Assembly: GCA_023398575.1 (NCBI GenBank) | Contig: JAEWSC010000023.1 | Location: forward strand, 1 to 24,769 | Reading direction: 5' to 3' | Origin: Bacillota bacterium | GTDB lineage: Bacteria > Bacillota > Clostridia > Christensenellales > Aristaeellaceae | DNA: 24,769 nucleotides | Shown: piece by piece, positions 1 through 7,279 of the stretch | How positions within the stretch are numbered: position 1 is the first letter of the stretch | Layout: each line of letters opens with the position of its first letter | Made by a program: the position numbers and the translations under genes | Notes under the pieces: model-generated | Told to the model about the DNA's origin: nothing | Databases searched by the model: none | Seen by the model: only the letters and a program-made list of their open reading frames with translations

Positions 1-154
1 CCATGCCGTCCACCGAAAAGATGGCAAGACTCATGCCAGGAAAATTTACGTGATCTTCACCTTCCCAAACGCCATCCATATCAAACAGCGCCTGATAGAA
101 ATCCGCCAAGGATTTTATTTTTTCCGCGATAAGACACGCTCCAGAAAACTTCAT
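1..154 (-). CDS. VOC (glyoxalase/bleomycin-resistance-like) family protein, 5' part only
   Basis: The N-terminal 51 residues are visible and the gene runs off the left edge of the window. It starts MKFSGACLIAEKIKSLADFY and continues with an acidic, beta-rich stretch and GMSLAIFSV. That is the usual first beta-alpha-beta half of a vicinal oxygen chelate domain, which holds one metal or ligand half-site. The ATG at 154-152 is supported by GGAGG at 165-161 with a 6-nt spacer. VOC proteins include glyoxalases, dioxygenases and antibiotic-binding proteins, and the function cannot be narrowed from this fragment. It lies downstream of the ANTAR gene on the same strand but is separated from it by a terminator and a hairpin cluster, so it is probably transcribed independently. 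Confidence 0.7.
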   Translation of the reverse strand, partial: MKFSGACLIAEKIKSLADFYQALFDMDGVWEGEDHVNFPGMSLAIFSVDGM

Positions 155-236
155 AGTTATCCTCCAAATTATGTGACAGCGACGCAGTTGTATGTTTGAG
201 CATGTTACAAGCGTTAACCAGCGCTCTCAGGGGAGC

Positions 237-430
237 AACGAGGGGGCCGCTGCCCCCTCGTTTGTGAATCGTCTCGGTTGGCTTTGCCAGCCGGACGGGG
301 GTTTGCGCAGCAAACATTCCTTACACGGATCACTGGCCGTATACCCATGCACCCACCAAGCGAAGCGCGGGACGGCATGGGTATACAAGTGAGCCGTGCA
401 GACTCAAAAAAGTGGCTACGCCACTTTTTT
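237..430 (-). repeat. Cluster of short perfect hairpins downstream of the ANTAR gene
   Basis: Five inverted repeats lie in under 200 bp. They are 237-247/252-262 (11 bp, loop CGCT), 276-282/286-292 (7 bp with one wobble), 301-306/310-315 (6 bp, loop GCA), 339-350/375-386 (12 bp, GTATACCCATGC arms, extended outward by 389-392 and 394-398 pairing with 329-332 and 324-328), and 406-415/421-430. Read on the minus strand, the cluster begins directly after the ANTAR stop codon. Its first unit has the form AAGTGGC-N3-GCCACTT-N-TTTGAG, which is also how the cluster after glnN begins. I see no coding potential here beyond chance reading frames. This is the whole content of the 155-434 gap apart from the start signals of the VOC gene. 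Confidence 0.7.
406..430 (-). terminator. Rho-independent terminator of the glutamine synthetase/ANTAR operon
   Basis: A ten-base-pair perfect stem (406-415 with 421-430) closes on a CTACG loop. It is flanked by A and T tracts, so it can work in both directions. It sits 5 nt beyond the ANTAR stop codon, as expected for the end of the minus-strand operon. Confidence 0.85.
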
Positions 431-434
431 GATT

Positions 435-1016
435 TTATATCATTTCATAGGTATTAACAATATCCCTGGCCACCTGCATTTTGGTCTGTCTGGTATCCAT
501 GGCCTGCTTTTCAATGTGGCGGTGAGCCTGCTGCTCCGTCATGCGCAAATATTGAATCAAAGCGCATTTTGCCCTGTCTACCATGCGCATTTCCTCAATC
601 TTTTTTTGCAGCTTTTCATTCTGGTTCTGCAGCATCAGCATGCGGTTTCTGGCCGTCATGGAGAGTCTGAGCGCCTGGTCAAATAGTGGTCTGGATACCG
701 GCTTTGCCACCACCAGCACGCCGCTGTCTTCAACCTTTTGCGATATAATATCAGCCATCTCGGCCTTTACGAGCAGTATCACCCCGGCGAGAGTGCTCTG
801 TGCCGTTTTAACCGCCAGGTCAATACCCGGTTCGTCGGTCAGCGGCGTATTGATGATCACAAGCGTATACTCACCTTGAGTAAGCATCCGCCGTGCCTCT
901 GCTCCGTTTTGCGCAAGCGTACACTGACTGAAACCTGTGCCGTTTAGCAGGGATTGCAGCAGCGCCTGGCTTTTTTCAGAGCTGCCAACCAGCAGTGTCA
1001 TTCCTTCCAATGTCAT
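435..1016 (-). CDS. ANTAR-domain RNA-binding regulator with a degenerate receiver domain
   Basis: The 193-residue protein has an N-terminal receiver-like fold (about residues 5-120), a short coiled coil rich in Gln, Glu and Lys, and a C-terminal ANTAR domain (about 135-190, including DRAKCALIQYLRMTEQQAHRHI and KMQVARDIV). ANTAR proteins bind paired hexaloop RNA hairpins and prevent transcription termination, as EutV and NasR do. The receiver looks non-phosphorylatable: the acidic pair is replaced by Ser-Ser (VGSSEK) and the phosphoacceptor Asp by Asn (LVIINTPLTDEPG), while the Lys in VVAKP is kept. It follows the type I glutamine synthetase by 23 nt, so the two are co-transcribed and a role in nitrogen control is likely. 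The ATG at 1016 abuts AGAGGGG, so translation may really begin at the in-frame TTG at 1010, which has a better spacer. Confidence 0.9.
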   Translation of the reverse strand: MTLEGMTLLVGSSEKSQALLQSLLNGTGFSQCTLAQNGAEARRMLTQGEYTLVIINTPLTDEPGIDLAVKTAQSTLAGVILLVKAEMADIISQKVEDSGVLVVAKPVSRPLFDQALRLSMTARNRMLMLQNQNEKLQKKIEEMRMVDRAKCALIQYLRMTEQQAHRHIEKQAMDTRQTKMQVARDIVNTYEMI

Positions 1017-1039
1017 CCCCTCTTTCCGCCTGAAGCTGT

Positions 1040-2344
1040 TCAGATGGTTTCAAAATGACGTTGGAATACTTGCTTGGGGTCGCTTTGAAATTGCTGCCAT
1101 ACCCGTTCTTTTTCTTTGATATAGGCTGACAGCGTCTGCCAAGGCAGCACACCTTTCAGAAATTCACTTTCCATTGCCAGTGTGAGCGCTTCACCCAGGC
1201 TGTCAGGCAGGCGCACAAGATCAGGCGAAGGATGATTGCGGTCAATAGCGCCAGCCAACGCGGAACCAGGCTCCGTTTTTGCCTGTATGCCTTCCAATGC
1301 AGCTTCTAAAAGCAGTGCGAATAGCAAATAGGGATTGGTGGCTGGATCAGGAGATCGAAGCTCCATGCGGGCATCCTGGCCATTAGTCGCCGGTATTCGC
1401 ACCAGATGGGATCGGTTCCCATATGACCAGCTCAAAAAGGCCGGCGCACCGTGAACGCCTAACCGCTCATAGCTGTTTGGCAGAGGATTGCAAAAAAGGC
1501 TGATTTCCCGCACACGTCGCAGTATGCCGCCCACGGCGTGGCGGGCCTCCTCGCCAAGGTCACTGCCCGGCCTATGGAAGATGTTCTCACCGTCCTTATA
1601 AAGGAACAGATTCACATGCTGGCTGTTGCCGCTCTTGTCCGCCAAGGGCTTGGGCATAAAGGATGCCCGCAGACCGTTCTGCGCGGCAATGGACCGCACT
1701 ACATCCTTAAAGGCCACCAACTGATCGGCAGCCGTCAACGCATCAGCATGGCGGAAATCAATCTCGTTTTGCCCTGGGCCTTGCTCGTGATGGGAGGATT
1801 CGGGCTGTATATGCATAGCCTCCAGCGCCAGGCATATTTCCCGGCGCACATTTTCGCCCTTATCATAAGGCGCAACGTCCAGATAACCCGCGTCATCCTG
1901 AGGCGTGGTGGTGATACGTCCCTTCTCATCAGCCTCAAACAAATAAAACTCGCATTTGGCTGCCACGTGCATTGCATAACCTAGCGAAGCCGCCTTTTGC
2001 ACCGTCTTTCTTAAAATGGCCCGACCATAGCTTTCATAAGGGCTGCCATCCGGATAGGCAAGATCGCAGAACAAGCGAATCACGCGCCCGCTCTGAGGGC
2101 GCCAGGGCAAAACGGACAGCGTGGAAGGATCAGGCCGCAGATGCAAATCTCCGCTTACTACATCAGAAAATCCGCGTACTGCAGCAGCATCAAAGGGAAT
2201 ACCACCTTCAAAGGCACGATCCAACTCCCCCGGCTGAATCGATATGTTTTTCAGCCTGCCGTACAGATCGCAAAACGCCAGGCGGATAAACTTAACGTCG
2301 TTTTCCTCCACAAAGCGGAGAACTTCCTGCTGGGTGATGGTCAT
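1040..2344 (-). CDS. glnA: Type I glutamine synthetase family protein
   Basis: This 434-residue cytoplasmic enzyme belongs to the family that ligates ammonia to glutamate with ATP. Seen in order: a short beta-grasp N-terminal part (DLYGRLKNISI), the FDAAAVRGF loop where classical enzymes have FDGSSIxGF with the Asp kept, a metal-binding CEFYLFE strand, HHEQGPGQNEIDF, and the late signature NSYERLGVHGAPAFLSWSYGNRSHLVRIP followed by MELRSPDPATNPYLLFA. The usual GSGMHxHxSL segment is divergent here (SGNSQHVNLFL), and no adenylylation-site NLYxLP motif is evident, in line with most Bacillota enzymes. The length is typical of the short GSI-alpha form. Its ATG follows AAGGAGG by 9 nt. It heads an operon with the ANTAR regulator and is divergent from glnN. 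Because of the altered loops, a gamma-glutamyl ligase acting on another amine is possible. Confidence 0.88.
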   Translation of the reverse strand: MTITQQEVLRFVEENDVKFIRLAFCDLYGRLKNISIQPGELDRAFEGGIPFDAAAVRGFSDVVSGDLHLRPDPSTLSVLPWRPQSGRVIRLFCDLAYPDGSPYESYGRAILRKTVQKAASLGYAMHVAAKCEFYLFEADEKGRITTTPQDDAGYLDVAPYDKGENVRREICLALEAMHIQPESSHHEQGPGQNEIDFRHADALTAADQLVAFKDVVRSIAAQNGLRASFMPKPLADKSGNSQHVNLFLYKDGENIFHRPGSDLGEEARHAVGGILRRVREISLFCNPLPNSYERLGVHGAPAFLSWSYGNRSHLVRIPATNGQDARMELRSPDPATNPYLLFALLLEAALEGIQAKTEPGSALAGAIDRNHPSPDLVRLPDSLGEALTLAMESEFLKGVLPWQTLSAYIKEKERVWQQFQSDPKQVFQRHFETI

Positions 2345-2384
2345 ACATCGCGCCTCCTTAACTATCCCACATTGGATGGCCCGT

Positions 2385-2393
2385 ATTATAGCA
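2385..2393 (-). promoter_or_regulatory. Extended -10 promoter of the glutamine synthetase/ANTAR operon
   Basis: On the minus strand the sequence is TGCTATAAT, a perfect -10 hexamer (2390-2385) with the TGn extension, about 40 nt upstream of the start codon. No convincing -35 box is seen. The interval from about 2394 to 2735 is AT-rich and holds no gene. It contains nested inverted repeats around 2522-2551 (TTTGCAT/ATGCAAA arms) that could be a regulatory site. Confidence 0.65.
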
Positions 2394-2735
2394 TACGCTG
2401 ATTGTTAAAATCTACTCCCCCCTTTAAAGATGCTTGCAATATCAATAATGCCCCACGCCTATGCGAAAACGCACCGTCCCTTGCACCACCTTGTGTTCTG
2501 GCGAATAATATGATTCTTTTATTTGCATGTTGAAAACATAAAAAATGCAAAACCAGTTTCAAATTAAAATAAGTTAAGTGCTAGTTTCCCAAATAATTCA
2601 TTGCTTTTTCAATCATGCCTTCTTAGCAAAAATCATCTTGAGGTGCAATATTTTATTCTTTATTTTTCATTTCATCCTCGAGCTTCAAGCGAAGAGCGAA
2701 AGAGAAAAAATGCCTTAATCCAATTGAAAAAGGGA

Positions 2736-2764
2736 TTGACAATTCCTTAGAAAACCGTTATACT
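2736..2764 (+). promoter_or_regulatory. glnN: Consensus sigma-A-type promoter of glnN
   Basis: TTGACA (2736-2741) and TATACT (2759-2764) are separated by 17 nt, which is near-ideal. Transcription should begin near 2771, giving a leader of about 119 nt. Confidence 0.85.
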
Positions 2765-2774
2765 CGACCCCATA

Positions 2775-2821
2775 CAGCAAGGGCGCTGTGGTTTTACCGC
2801 AGCACCCTTGTCTTCTTTTTT
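2775..2821 (+). promoter_or_regulatory. glnN leader attenuator: terminator-like hairpin overlapping a hexaloop hairpin
   Basis: A strong hairpin (2778-2790 pairing with 2796-2810, loop TTTTA, one C/A mismatch) is followed by a T-rich run at 2811-2821, giving an intrinsic terminator inside the glnN leader. A mutually exclusive small hairpin, CAGC-AAGGGC-GCTG (2775-2788), uses the left arm of that terminator. Its six-base loop has A at position 1 and G at position 4, as in ANTAR target hairpins. Only one such hairpin is seen, whereas known ANTAR targets have two, so ANTAR control is an inference. Confidence 0.6.
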
Positions 2822-2889
2822 AAGCCTCCATTTTTTTATGGAAGGCGACCTTCCGCCAAGGCGGATCACGACTATAGGAGGCAGATAAT

Positions 2890-4977
2890 ATGGCGAACGT
2901 TACAGAGCTCTTTGGCAGCATGGTATTCAATGATGCTATCATGCGGGCACGCCTGCCCAAGGAAACGTACCGCGCCTTGCAAAAGACCATCGACGAAGGC
3001 AAGCACCTGGATCCTCAGGTGGCGAACGTTGTTGCCAACGCCATGAAGGATTGGGCCGTGGAAAAGGGCGTAACCCATTACACCCATTGGTTCCAACCGA
3101 TGACCGGCATCACGGCGGAAAAGCATGACAGCTTCATCTCCCCTGTCAAAGGTGGCAGCGTCATATTGGAGTTCAGCGGCAAAGAACTGATTAAGGGCGA
3201 ACCCGATGCCTCCTCCTTCCCATCCGGCGGTTTGCGCGCAACTTTTGAAGCCCGCGGCTATACCGCTTGGGACCCTACCTCCTACGCCTTCATTAAAGAT
3301 AAGGTACTGTATATTCCCACTGCCTTCTGCTCCTATGGCGGCGAAGCGCTTGACAAAAAGACTCCCTTACTCCGCTCCATGGAAGTGCTCTCCAAGCAGG
3401 CCGTGCGCGTTTTGAAGCTCTTTGGCCATGATGATGTCAACCACGTCTTCTCCACCGTCGGCCCCGAGCAGGAGTATTTCCTGATTGATAAAGCGCTGTA
3501 CGAAAAGCGCCGCGATCTGATCTATACCGGCCGCACCCTCTTTGGCGCCAAACCTCCCAAGGGTCAGGAACTGGAGGATCACTATTTCGGTGCAATCAAG
3601 CCCCGCATTCAGGCTTTTATGGATGCTTTGAACGAAGAACTGTGGAAGCTTGGCGTGCTGGCCAAGACCGAGCATAATGAAGTGGCCCCCGCCCAGCATG
3701 AACTGGCCCCGATTTTCTCCATCACCAATGTTGCAGCTGACCACAACCAGCTTACCATGGAAATCATGAAAAAGGTTGCCGCTCGCTTTGGTCTGGCATG
3801 TCTCTTGCATGAAAAGCCTTTTGCCGGCGTTAATGGTTCGGGCAAGCACAACAACTGGTCCATGTCTACCAATACCGGCTTGAACCTGTTGGAGCCCGGT
3901 CAGACCCCCTATGAAAACGCCCAGTTCCTGCTCTTCCTGGCCGCGGTTGTAAAAGCGGTGGATGAGCATCAGGATATGCTTCGCGTTTCTGTCGCCAGCG
4001 CAGGCAATGATCACCGCCTGGGTGCCAACGAAGCACCGCCCGCCATTATGTCCGTCTTCCTGGGTGAAGAACTTACGGACATTGTGGAATCCCTCACCAC
4101 CGGCAACCCCTACAGCAGCCGCAAGAAAAACGAAATGACCATTGGTGTGGATGTATTGCCCCCCCTGCCCAAGGATTCCACCGACCGCAACCGCACCTCC
4201 CCCTTCGCCTTTACCGGCAACAAGTTTGAGTTCCGCAGCCTGGGCTCCTCTTTCTCCATCAGCGGGCCGAACATTGTGCTCAACACCATTGTGGCCGAGT
4301 CTCTCAATCAGTTTGCCGCCGAATTGGAAGGTGCCGAAAACTTTACCGCCAAGCTGAACGAGCTGGTCGTAAAAGCCTTTACCGATCATAAGCGCATTAT
4401 CTTCAACGGCAACAACTATTCTGCCGATTGGGTAGTGGAAGCTGAAAAGCGCGGCTTATTGAACCTGTCTTCCACCGTGGAAGCGCTGCCCTACTTTGTC
4501 AAGGAAAAGAACATCAAGCTCTTTACCTCTCACAAAGTATTCAGCGAAACGGAAATGCACAGCCGCTACGAAATTTTGGTGGAAGGCTATATCAAGGTCA
4601 TCAACATTGAGGCCTACACCGCGTTGGATATTGCCCGCAAAGATATCCTGCCCGCTGTACTTGCCTTTTCTAAATCTGTTGCCGATACGGCGCTGAGCAA
4701 AAAAGCATTGCTACCCAGCTTAAGTCTTGCCGCCGAGGAAGCGCTTCTTACCAAGCTGTCCGTGCTTACCGATTCCATGGTGTCCAAGATCGAAGCTCTG
4801 GCTGATTCCCTGGCCGATGGCAGCGGCAGCGACCTGTTGGCCCACGCCAAGCACAGCCACCACAAGCTTGTCCCCGCCATGGCTGAACTGCGCGCTGTCG
4901 CCGACGAACTGGAGACCATTGTAGGCAAGGAATACTGGCCCCTGCCCACCTATGGCGAACTGCTGTTCAACGTGTAA
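2890..4977 (+). CDS. glnN: Type III glutamine synthetase (GlnN)
   Basis: The 695-residue protein matches the large dodecameric GSIII class in length and sequence. Seen are the N-terminal FGSMVFND start, THWFQPMTG, the PSGGLRATFEARGYTAWDPTS block, the metal/glutamate segment VGPEQEYFLID, AKTEHNEVAPAQHELAPIF, the nucleotide loop region GVNGSGKHNNWSM, and NRTSPFAFTGNKFEFRSLGSS near the active site. It ligates ammonia to glutamate using ATP in the cytoplasm. The ATG lies 8 nt after AGGAGG. Codon use is strongly biased to C-ending and G-ending codons, as in well-expressed genes. It has its own strong promoter and an attenuator-like leader, and is divergent from the type I enzyme, so the cell holds two regulated glutamine synthetases side by side. 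Confidence 0.97.
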   Translation: MANVTELFGSMVFNDAIMRARLPKETYRALQKTIDEGKHLDPQVANVVANAMKDWAVEKGVTHYTHWFQPMTGITAEKHDSFISPVKGGSVILEFSGKELIKGEPDASSFPSGGLRATFEARGYTAWDPTSYAFIKDKVLYIPTAFCSYGGEALDKKTPLLRSMEVLSKQAVRVLKLFGHDDVNHVFSTVGPEQEYFLIDKALYEKRRDLIYTGRTLFGAKPPKGQELEDHYFGAIKPRIQAFMDALNEELWKLGVLAKTEHNEVAPAQHELAPIFSITNVAADHNQLTMEIMKKVAARFGLACLLHEKPFAGVNGSGKHNNWSMSTNTGLNLLEPGQTPYENAQFLLFLAAVVKAVDEHQDMLRVSVASAGNDHRLGANEAPPAIMSVFLGEELTDIVESLTTGNPYSSRKKNEMTIGVDVLPPLPKDSTDRNRTSPFAFTGNKFEFRSLGSSFSISGPNIVLNTIVAESLNQFAAELEGAENFTAKLNELVVKAFTDHKRIIFNGNNYSADWVVEAEKRGLLNLSSTVEALPYFVKEKNIKLFTSHKVFSETEMHSRYEILVEGYIKVINIEAYTALDIARKDILPAVLAFSKSVADTALSKKALLPSLSLAAEEALLTKLSVLTDSMVSKIEALADSLADGSGSDLLAHAKHSHHKLVPAMAELRAVADELETIVGKEYWPLPTYGELLFNV

Positions 4978-4989
4978 CGCTTTGCGTAT

Positions 4990-5023
4990 CAAACAAGTGG
5001 CTCTGCCACTTGTTTGAGCTTTT
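4990..5023 (+). terminator. Terminator of glnN
   Basis: An 11-bp perfect stem (4990-5000 with 5006-5016, loop CTCTG) lies 12 nt after the stop codon and is followed by AGCTTTT. It is also the first unit of the hairpin cluster that extends to 5159. Confidence 0.8.
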
Positions 5024-5159
5024 CCCTCGCTTCGCTACAAAAGGCTATGCCTTTTGCGACCGTTTGCTCGGGCAAAGAAGGAATTTCATAGAAATTCCTG
5101 CGAAAACCACCGCACATGTCGCTGGTTTTCGATTTCAAATCGGAGGGCCTCAGCCCTCC
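4990..5159 (+). repeat. Cluster of seven short hairpins after glnN
   Basis: After the terminator come 5038-5044/5050-5056 (7 bp, loop CTATG), 5063-5067/5072-5076, 5080-5087/5091-5098 (8 bp, loop ATA), 5101-5109/5123-5131 (9 bp, extendable to 12 with one mismatch), 5130-5135/5137-5142, and 5142-5148/5153-5159 (7 bp, loop CTCA). Nearly every base between 5038 and 5159 is in a stem or a short loop. The core GGCTNYGCC occurs in units at 4999-5007 and 5043-5051, and also in the cluster at 237-430. No gene is present here. Confidence 0.75.
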
Positions 5160-5190
5160 AATACCTCCCATAGATTACTTGACAGGCAAA

Positions 5191-5228
5191 CAGTCGTGCA
5201 GGAGAGTACCCGGCACGACTGTTTTTTT
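5191..5228 (+). terminator. Intrinsic terminator upstream of the DUF3298-like gene
   Basis: A perfect 9-bp stem (5191-5199 with 5213-5221) is followed by seven T residues. A TTGACA at 5179-5184 precedes it but no good -10 follows at the right distance. I therefore read this as the end of read-through from glnN, although an attenuator for the next gene is possible. Confidence 0.8.
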
Positions 5229-5296
5229 AATGTTCCGCGCAGCATCGCTCACAAAGCCATCCCTTCCGGCATATGTTGGCCTCAGGAGGGATGAAT

Positions 5297-5980
5297 ATGG
5301 CCACACAGAACTATAGCGCAACAATCATTCCGCAGCAGCGGAACCAGGACTTTACATACGAAGATGTCCTGATGCTGTCACTGATGATGGATTATTTCAA
5401 GGTCAGGCTCCCCGATGGCGGCCCTGTCGAAACGGCCATCAACAGCCGGATACAGATGCAGGTGGATGACTTGTACAACTATGCCTCCACCACGCTCTAC
5501 GAAAACGCGGTGGAAACGTACCAATACACCCAGGAGGAAGGCTTCCCCTTCAATCCTTACGGCGCAGGCGTACAATATCAGGTTACTTTCAATCAGGATT
5601 GCTATTTGAGCATGTACCGGGATGTGTATGAGTACACCGGCGGTGCCCACCCCAATACGCTTCGGTATTCGGACACCTGGAATTTGCGTGCGGGCATCAT
5701 GGTGCCCCTGTCCAGCTTCTTCCCAGCGGGATTCCATTATCAGCAGTTTCTGTTGGCATTGATTATAAAGCAAGCTGATAAAGTGATGGAACAGGAACCA
5801 ATTTACTTTGAGGATTACCGCAAGCTGATTGTAGAACGGTTCAACCCTCAAAGTTACTATCTGTCCCCTTGTGGTCTGGTCATCTACTATCAGCAATATG
5901 ATATTGCCCCCTACGCTACAGGCATTGTCACCTTCACCATTCCCTACAGCTTGATCAAAAGGCCGCCGTCTTGCCAGTAA
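5297..5980 (+). CDS. DUF3298/RsiV-C-like domain protein
   Basis: The predicted product has 227 residues and no signal peptide or membrane segment. The C-terminal half carries the hallmarks of the DUF3298 (RsiV C-terminal-like) domain: YEYTGGAHPNTLRYSDTWNL, a PLSSFFPAGF turn, and near the end YLSPCGLVIYYQQYDIAPYATGIVTFTIPY. The N-terminal half (SATIIPQQ through YQYTQEEGF) resembles the preceding DUF4163-type strand-rich region. Homologous domains occur on anti-sigma factors and peptidoglycan deacetylases as extracytoplasmic sensing parts. Here no anchor is present, so the role is unknown. The ATG at 5297 has AGGAGG 7 nt upstream. The in-frame ATG at 5291 is too close to that site to be used. 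It is a single-gene unit ended by a bidirectional terminator. Confidence 0.85.
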   Translation: MATQNYSATIIPQQRNQDFTYEDVLMLSLMMDYFKVRLPDGGPVETAINSRIQMQVDDLYNYASTTLYENAVETYQYTQEEGFPFNPYGAGVQYQVTFNQDCYLSMYRDVYEYTGGAHPNTLRYSDTWNLRAGIMVPLSSFFPAGFHYQQFLLALIIKQADKVMEQEPIYFEDYRKLIVERFNPQSYYLSPCGLVIYYQQYDIAPYATGIVTFTIPYSLIKRPPSCQ

Positions 5981-6001
5981 CCATTTTTTTGCATGTCATC
6001 C

Positions 6002-6035
6002 GAAAAAGGCCGCTCAGTCTTGCGCGGCCTTTTTC
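6002..6035. terminator. Bidirectional terminator between convergent genes
   Basis: A 12-bp perfect stem (6002-6013 with 6024-6035) begins and ends with A and T tracts. It terminates the plus-strand DUF3298-like gene. On the minus strand it also encodes the last codons of the SRPBCC-like gene, whose stop codon lies at the edge of the loop. Confidence 0.85.
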
Positions 6036-6466
6036 AGTAGCCTTCGCCACTTCCGCTGACGATGCCGGTAAAAAAGCTCGGCCCACATGGCTGCCACACC
6101 AGAGAAGCATCTTGCTTGCATGACCACGTGATCCGTGTACTGCGTCTTTTCTCCCAAGGGTTTTAGGACAATGGTATGATTCCATACAGGCATAAAGGGG
6201 TTATATTCCCTGGTATGAATACGGTACTCACCACCGGAAGAGAATTCGTCTACATGAATCACATGTACACCTATGGGAATAAAACCGAAGATAAACAAAC
6301 GAAAACGAAATTTCCCGCCTTCCTTCCACATTACCTCGCGGTCAAGAGGAATGAATATCGCATAGGGCCTGGCAATATACTGCAGCGTATCAACTGACTG
6401 CAGCCGTTTGATAATTTCATCAGCAGAATCCGGAAAAATGCTTGTCAAAGTAATGGATTTTTGCAT
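6014..6466 (-). CDS. SRPBCC/START-like domain protein
   Basis: The 150-residue protein starts MQKSITLTSIFPDSADEIIK and contains beta-strands, a GKFRFRLFIFGFIPIGVHVIHVD central hairpin, and DHVVMQARCFSGVAAMWAELFYRHRQRKWRRLLKK as a long C-terminal helix. This strand-rich fold closed by an amphipathic C-terminal helix, together with the motif positions, fits the SRPBCC ligand-binding superfamily (polyketide cyclase/START-like). The bound ligand is unknown. The ATG at 6466 has GGAGG about 10 nt upstream; an in-frame upstream start exists but has no such site. It follows mntP on the same strand, separated by a terminator. Confidence 0.65.
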   Translation of the reverse strand: MQKSITLTSIFPDSADEIIKRLQSVDTLQYIARPYAIFIPLDREVMWKEGGKFRFRLFIFGFIPIGVHVIHVDEFSSGGEYRIHTREYNPFMPVWNHTIVLKPLGEKTQYTDHVVMQARCFSGVAAMWAELFYRHRQRKWRRLLKKAAQD

Positions 6467-6521
6467 GTTGCCATAACCTCCATTTTTCTGCTGCCTCAAC
6501 AGCATATTCGGCTCATAGTAC

Positions 6522-6545
6522 AAAAAAAGCGCCTCTTCAGCGCTT
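6522..6545 (-). terminator. Terminator of mntP
   Basis: On the minus strand an AAGCGC/GCGCTT stem (6545-6540 with 6532-6527) runs into seven T residues (6528-6522). It begins immediately after the mntP stop codon. Confidence 0.8.
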
Positions 6546-7109
6546 CTAAAACACCCCTAAATGCTCCAATAATATTTTGATTCCCATCAGCACCAGAACA
6601 CCTCCGCCGGCCAATTGGGCTTTCTTCTGATACTTTAGTCCAAACCGGTTGCCTACCGCCACCCCAGCAAAGGATAAAACGAAGGTTGTGATGCCGATAA
6701 AGGATACAGCTGGCAGAATATCCACCCGCAAAAACGCAAATGTAATACCCACCACCAGCGCATCAATGCTTGTAGCTACGGCCAGGGTAAACAGTTCCTT
6801 CAGGCTGGTTTTTCTGCAAGCGCAGGCTTCCTCCTCTTTGGAGAAAGCTTCTCTTAGCATGCTGATGCCAACCCAGGCAAGCAATGCAAAAGCAATCCAA
6901 TGGTCGAAGGCAGAGATGTAGCTTTCAAATTGTTTGCCAAGCGCCCAGCCGATCAAAGGCATAATGGCCTGAAATCCGCCAAAGAAAACCGCAATGGTCA
7001 AACCTTCCCGCTTGTCCAGCCTTTGCATGCATAGGCCCTTGCACAAAGCCACCGCAAATGCATCCATAGACAAGCCGACCGCTATCAAGAAAAGTTCCGC
7101 AAGACCCAT
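6546..7109 (-). CDS. mntP: Manganese efflux pump MntP
   Basis: The product is a 187-residue, six-helix membrane protein of the MntP (YebN) family, which exports Mn2+ from the cytoplasm. The two related halves each carry the conserved acidic motif: GLSMDAFAVALCKG in the first and VATSIDALVVGITFAF in the second. A charged cytoplasmic loop (FSKEEEACACRKTSLKE) lies between them. The length is normal for the family. I take the ATG at 7109 as the start because it gives the usual MGLAELFLIAVGLS. An in-frame GTG at 7118 is possible, but GGAGA would directly abut it. The gene is preceded by a yybP-ykoY riboswitch and a consensus promoter, so its expression should rise with Mn2+. Confidence 0.95.
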   Translation of the reverse strand: MGLAELFLIAVGLSMDAFAVALCKGLCMQRLDKREGLTIAVFFGGFQAIMPLIGWALGKQFESYISAFDHWIAFALLAWVGISMLREAFSKEEEACACRKTSLKELFTLAVATSIDALVVGITFAFLRVDILPAVSFIGITTFVLSFAGVAVGNRFGLKYQKKAQLAGGGVLVLMGIKILLEHLGVF

Positions 7110-7154
7110 TTCCGCCACTCTCCATCTTCATCATTCGCCGCCCTGCTTTGCCAT

Positions 7155-7270
7155 ACAAAAAGACCCATGTACAGCATAGCCGTACATGAGTCTCATTATT
7201 TCAGACAAGCCAGGCAATCATGCCAGTATGTTGACTTGCCGCGCTGAAAGCGCCAATTACTCCCTCATGA
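7155..7270 (-). promoter_or_regulatory. yybP-ykoY manganese riboswitch with its expression-platform terminator
   Basis: Read on the minus strand the leader contains the family landmarks in order: GAGGGAGTA (7266-7258), GCAAGTCAACATACTGGC, TGCCTGGCTTGTCTGAAATA, then AATGAGACTC. The aptamer runs directly into a terminator, an 11-bp stem (7192-7182 with 7172-7162) followed by a T run (7161-7156). In this family Mn2+ binding stabilises the aptamer and relieves termination. Its place upstream of mntP agrees fully. Confidence 0.93.
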
Positions 7271-7279
7271 ACAGGGGCT

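Noticed and set aside
196..215. Near match to a CcpA catabolite-response element upstream of the VOC gene
   Set aside because: Two consensus positions are wrong, including the outer conserved bases, and no promoter is evident beside it.
192..392. Plus-strand open frame of 66 codons
   Set aside because: It is made of the hairpin cluster sequence, has no ribosome binding site and no protein-like pattern.
2798..2860. Additional hairpins downstream in the glnN leader as a second ANTAR hexaloop
   Set aside because: The GGCG-ACCTTC-CGCC hairpin has a six-base loop beginning with A but carries T, not G, at position 4, so it does not fit the ANTAR pattern.
3367..4389. Minus-strand open frame of 340 codons inside glnN
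   Set aside because: It arises from the codon bias of glnN on the opposite strand; the glnN assignment is certain.
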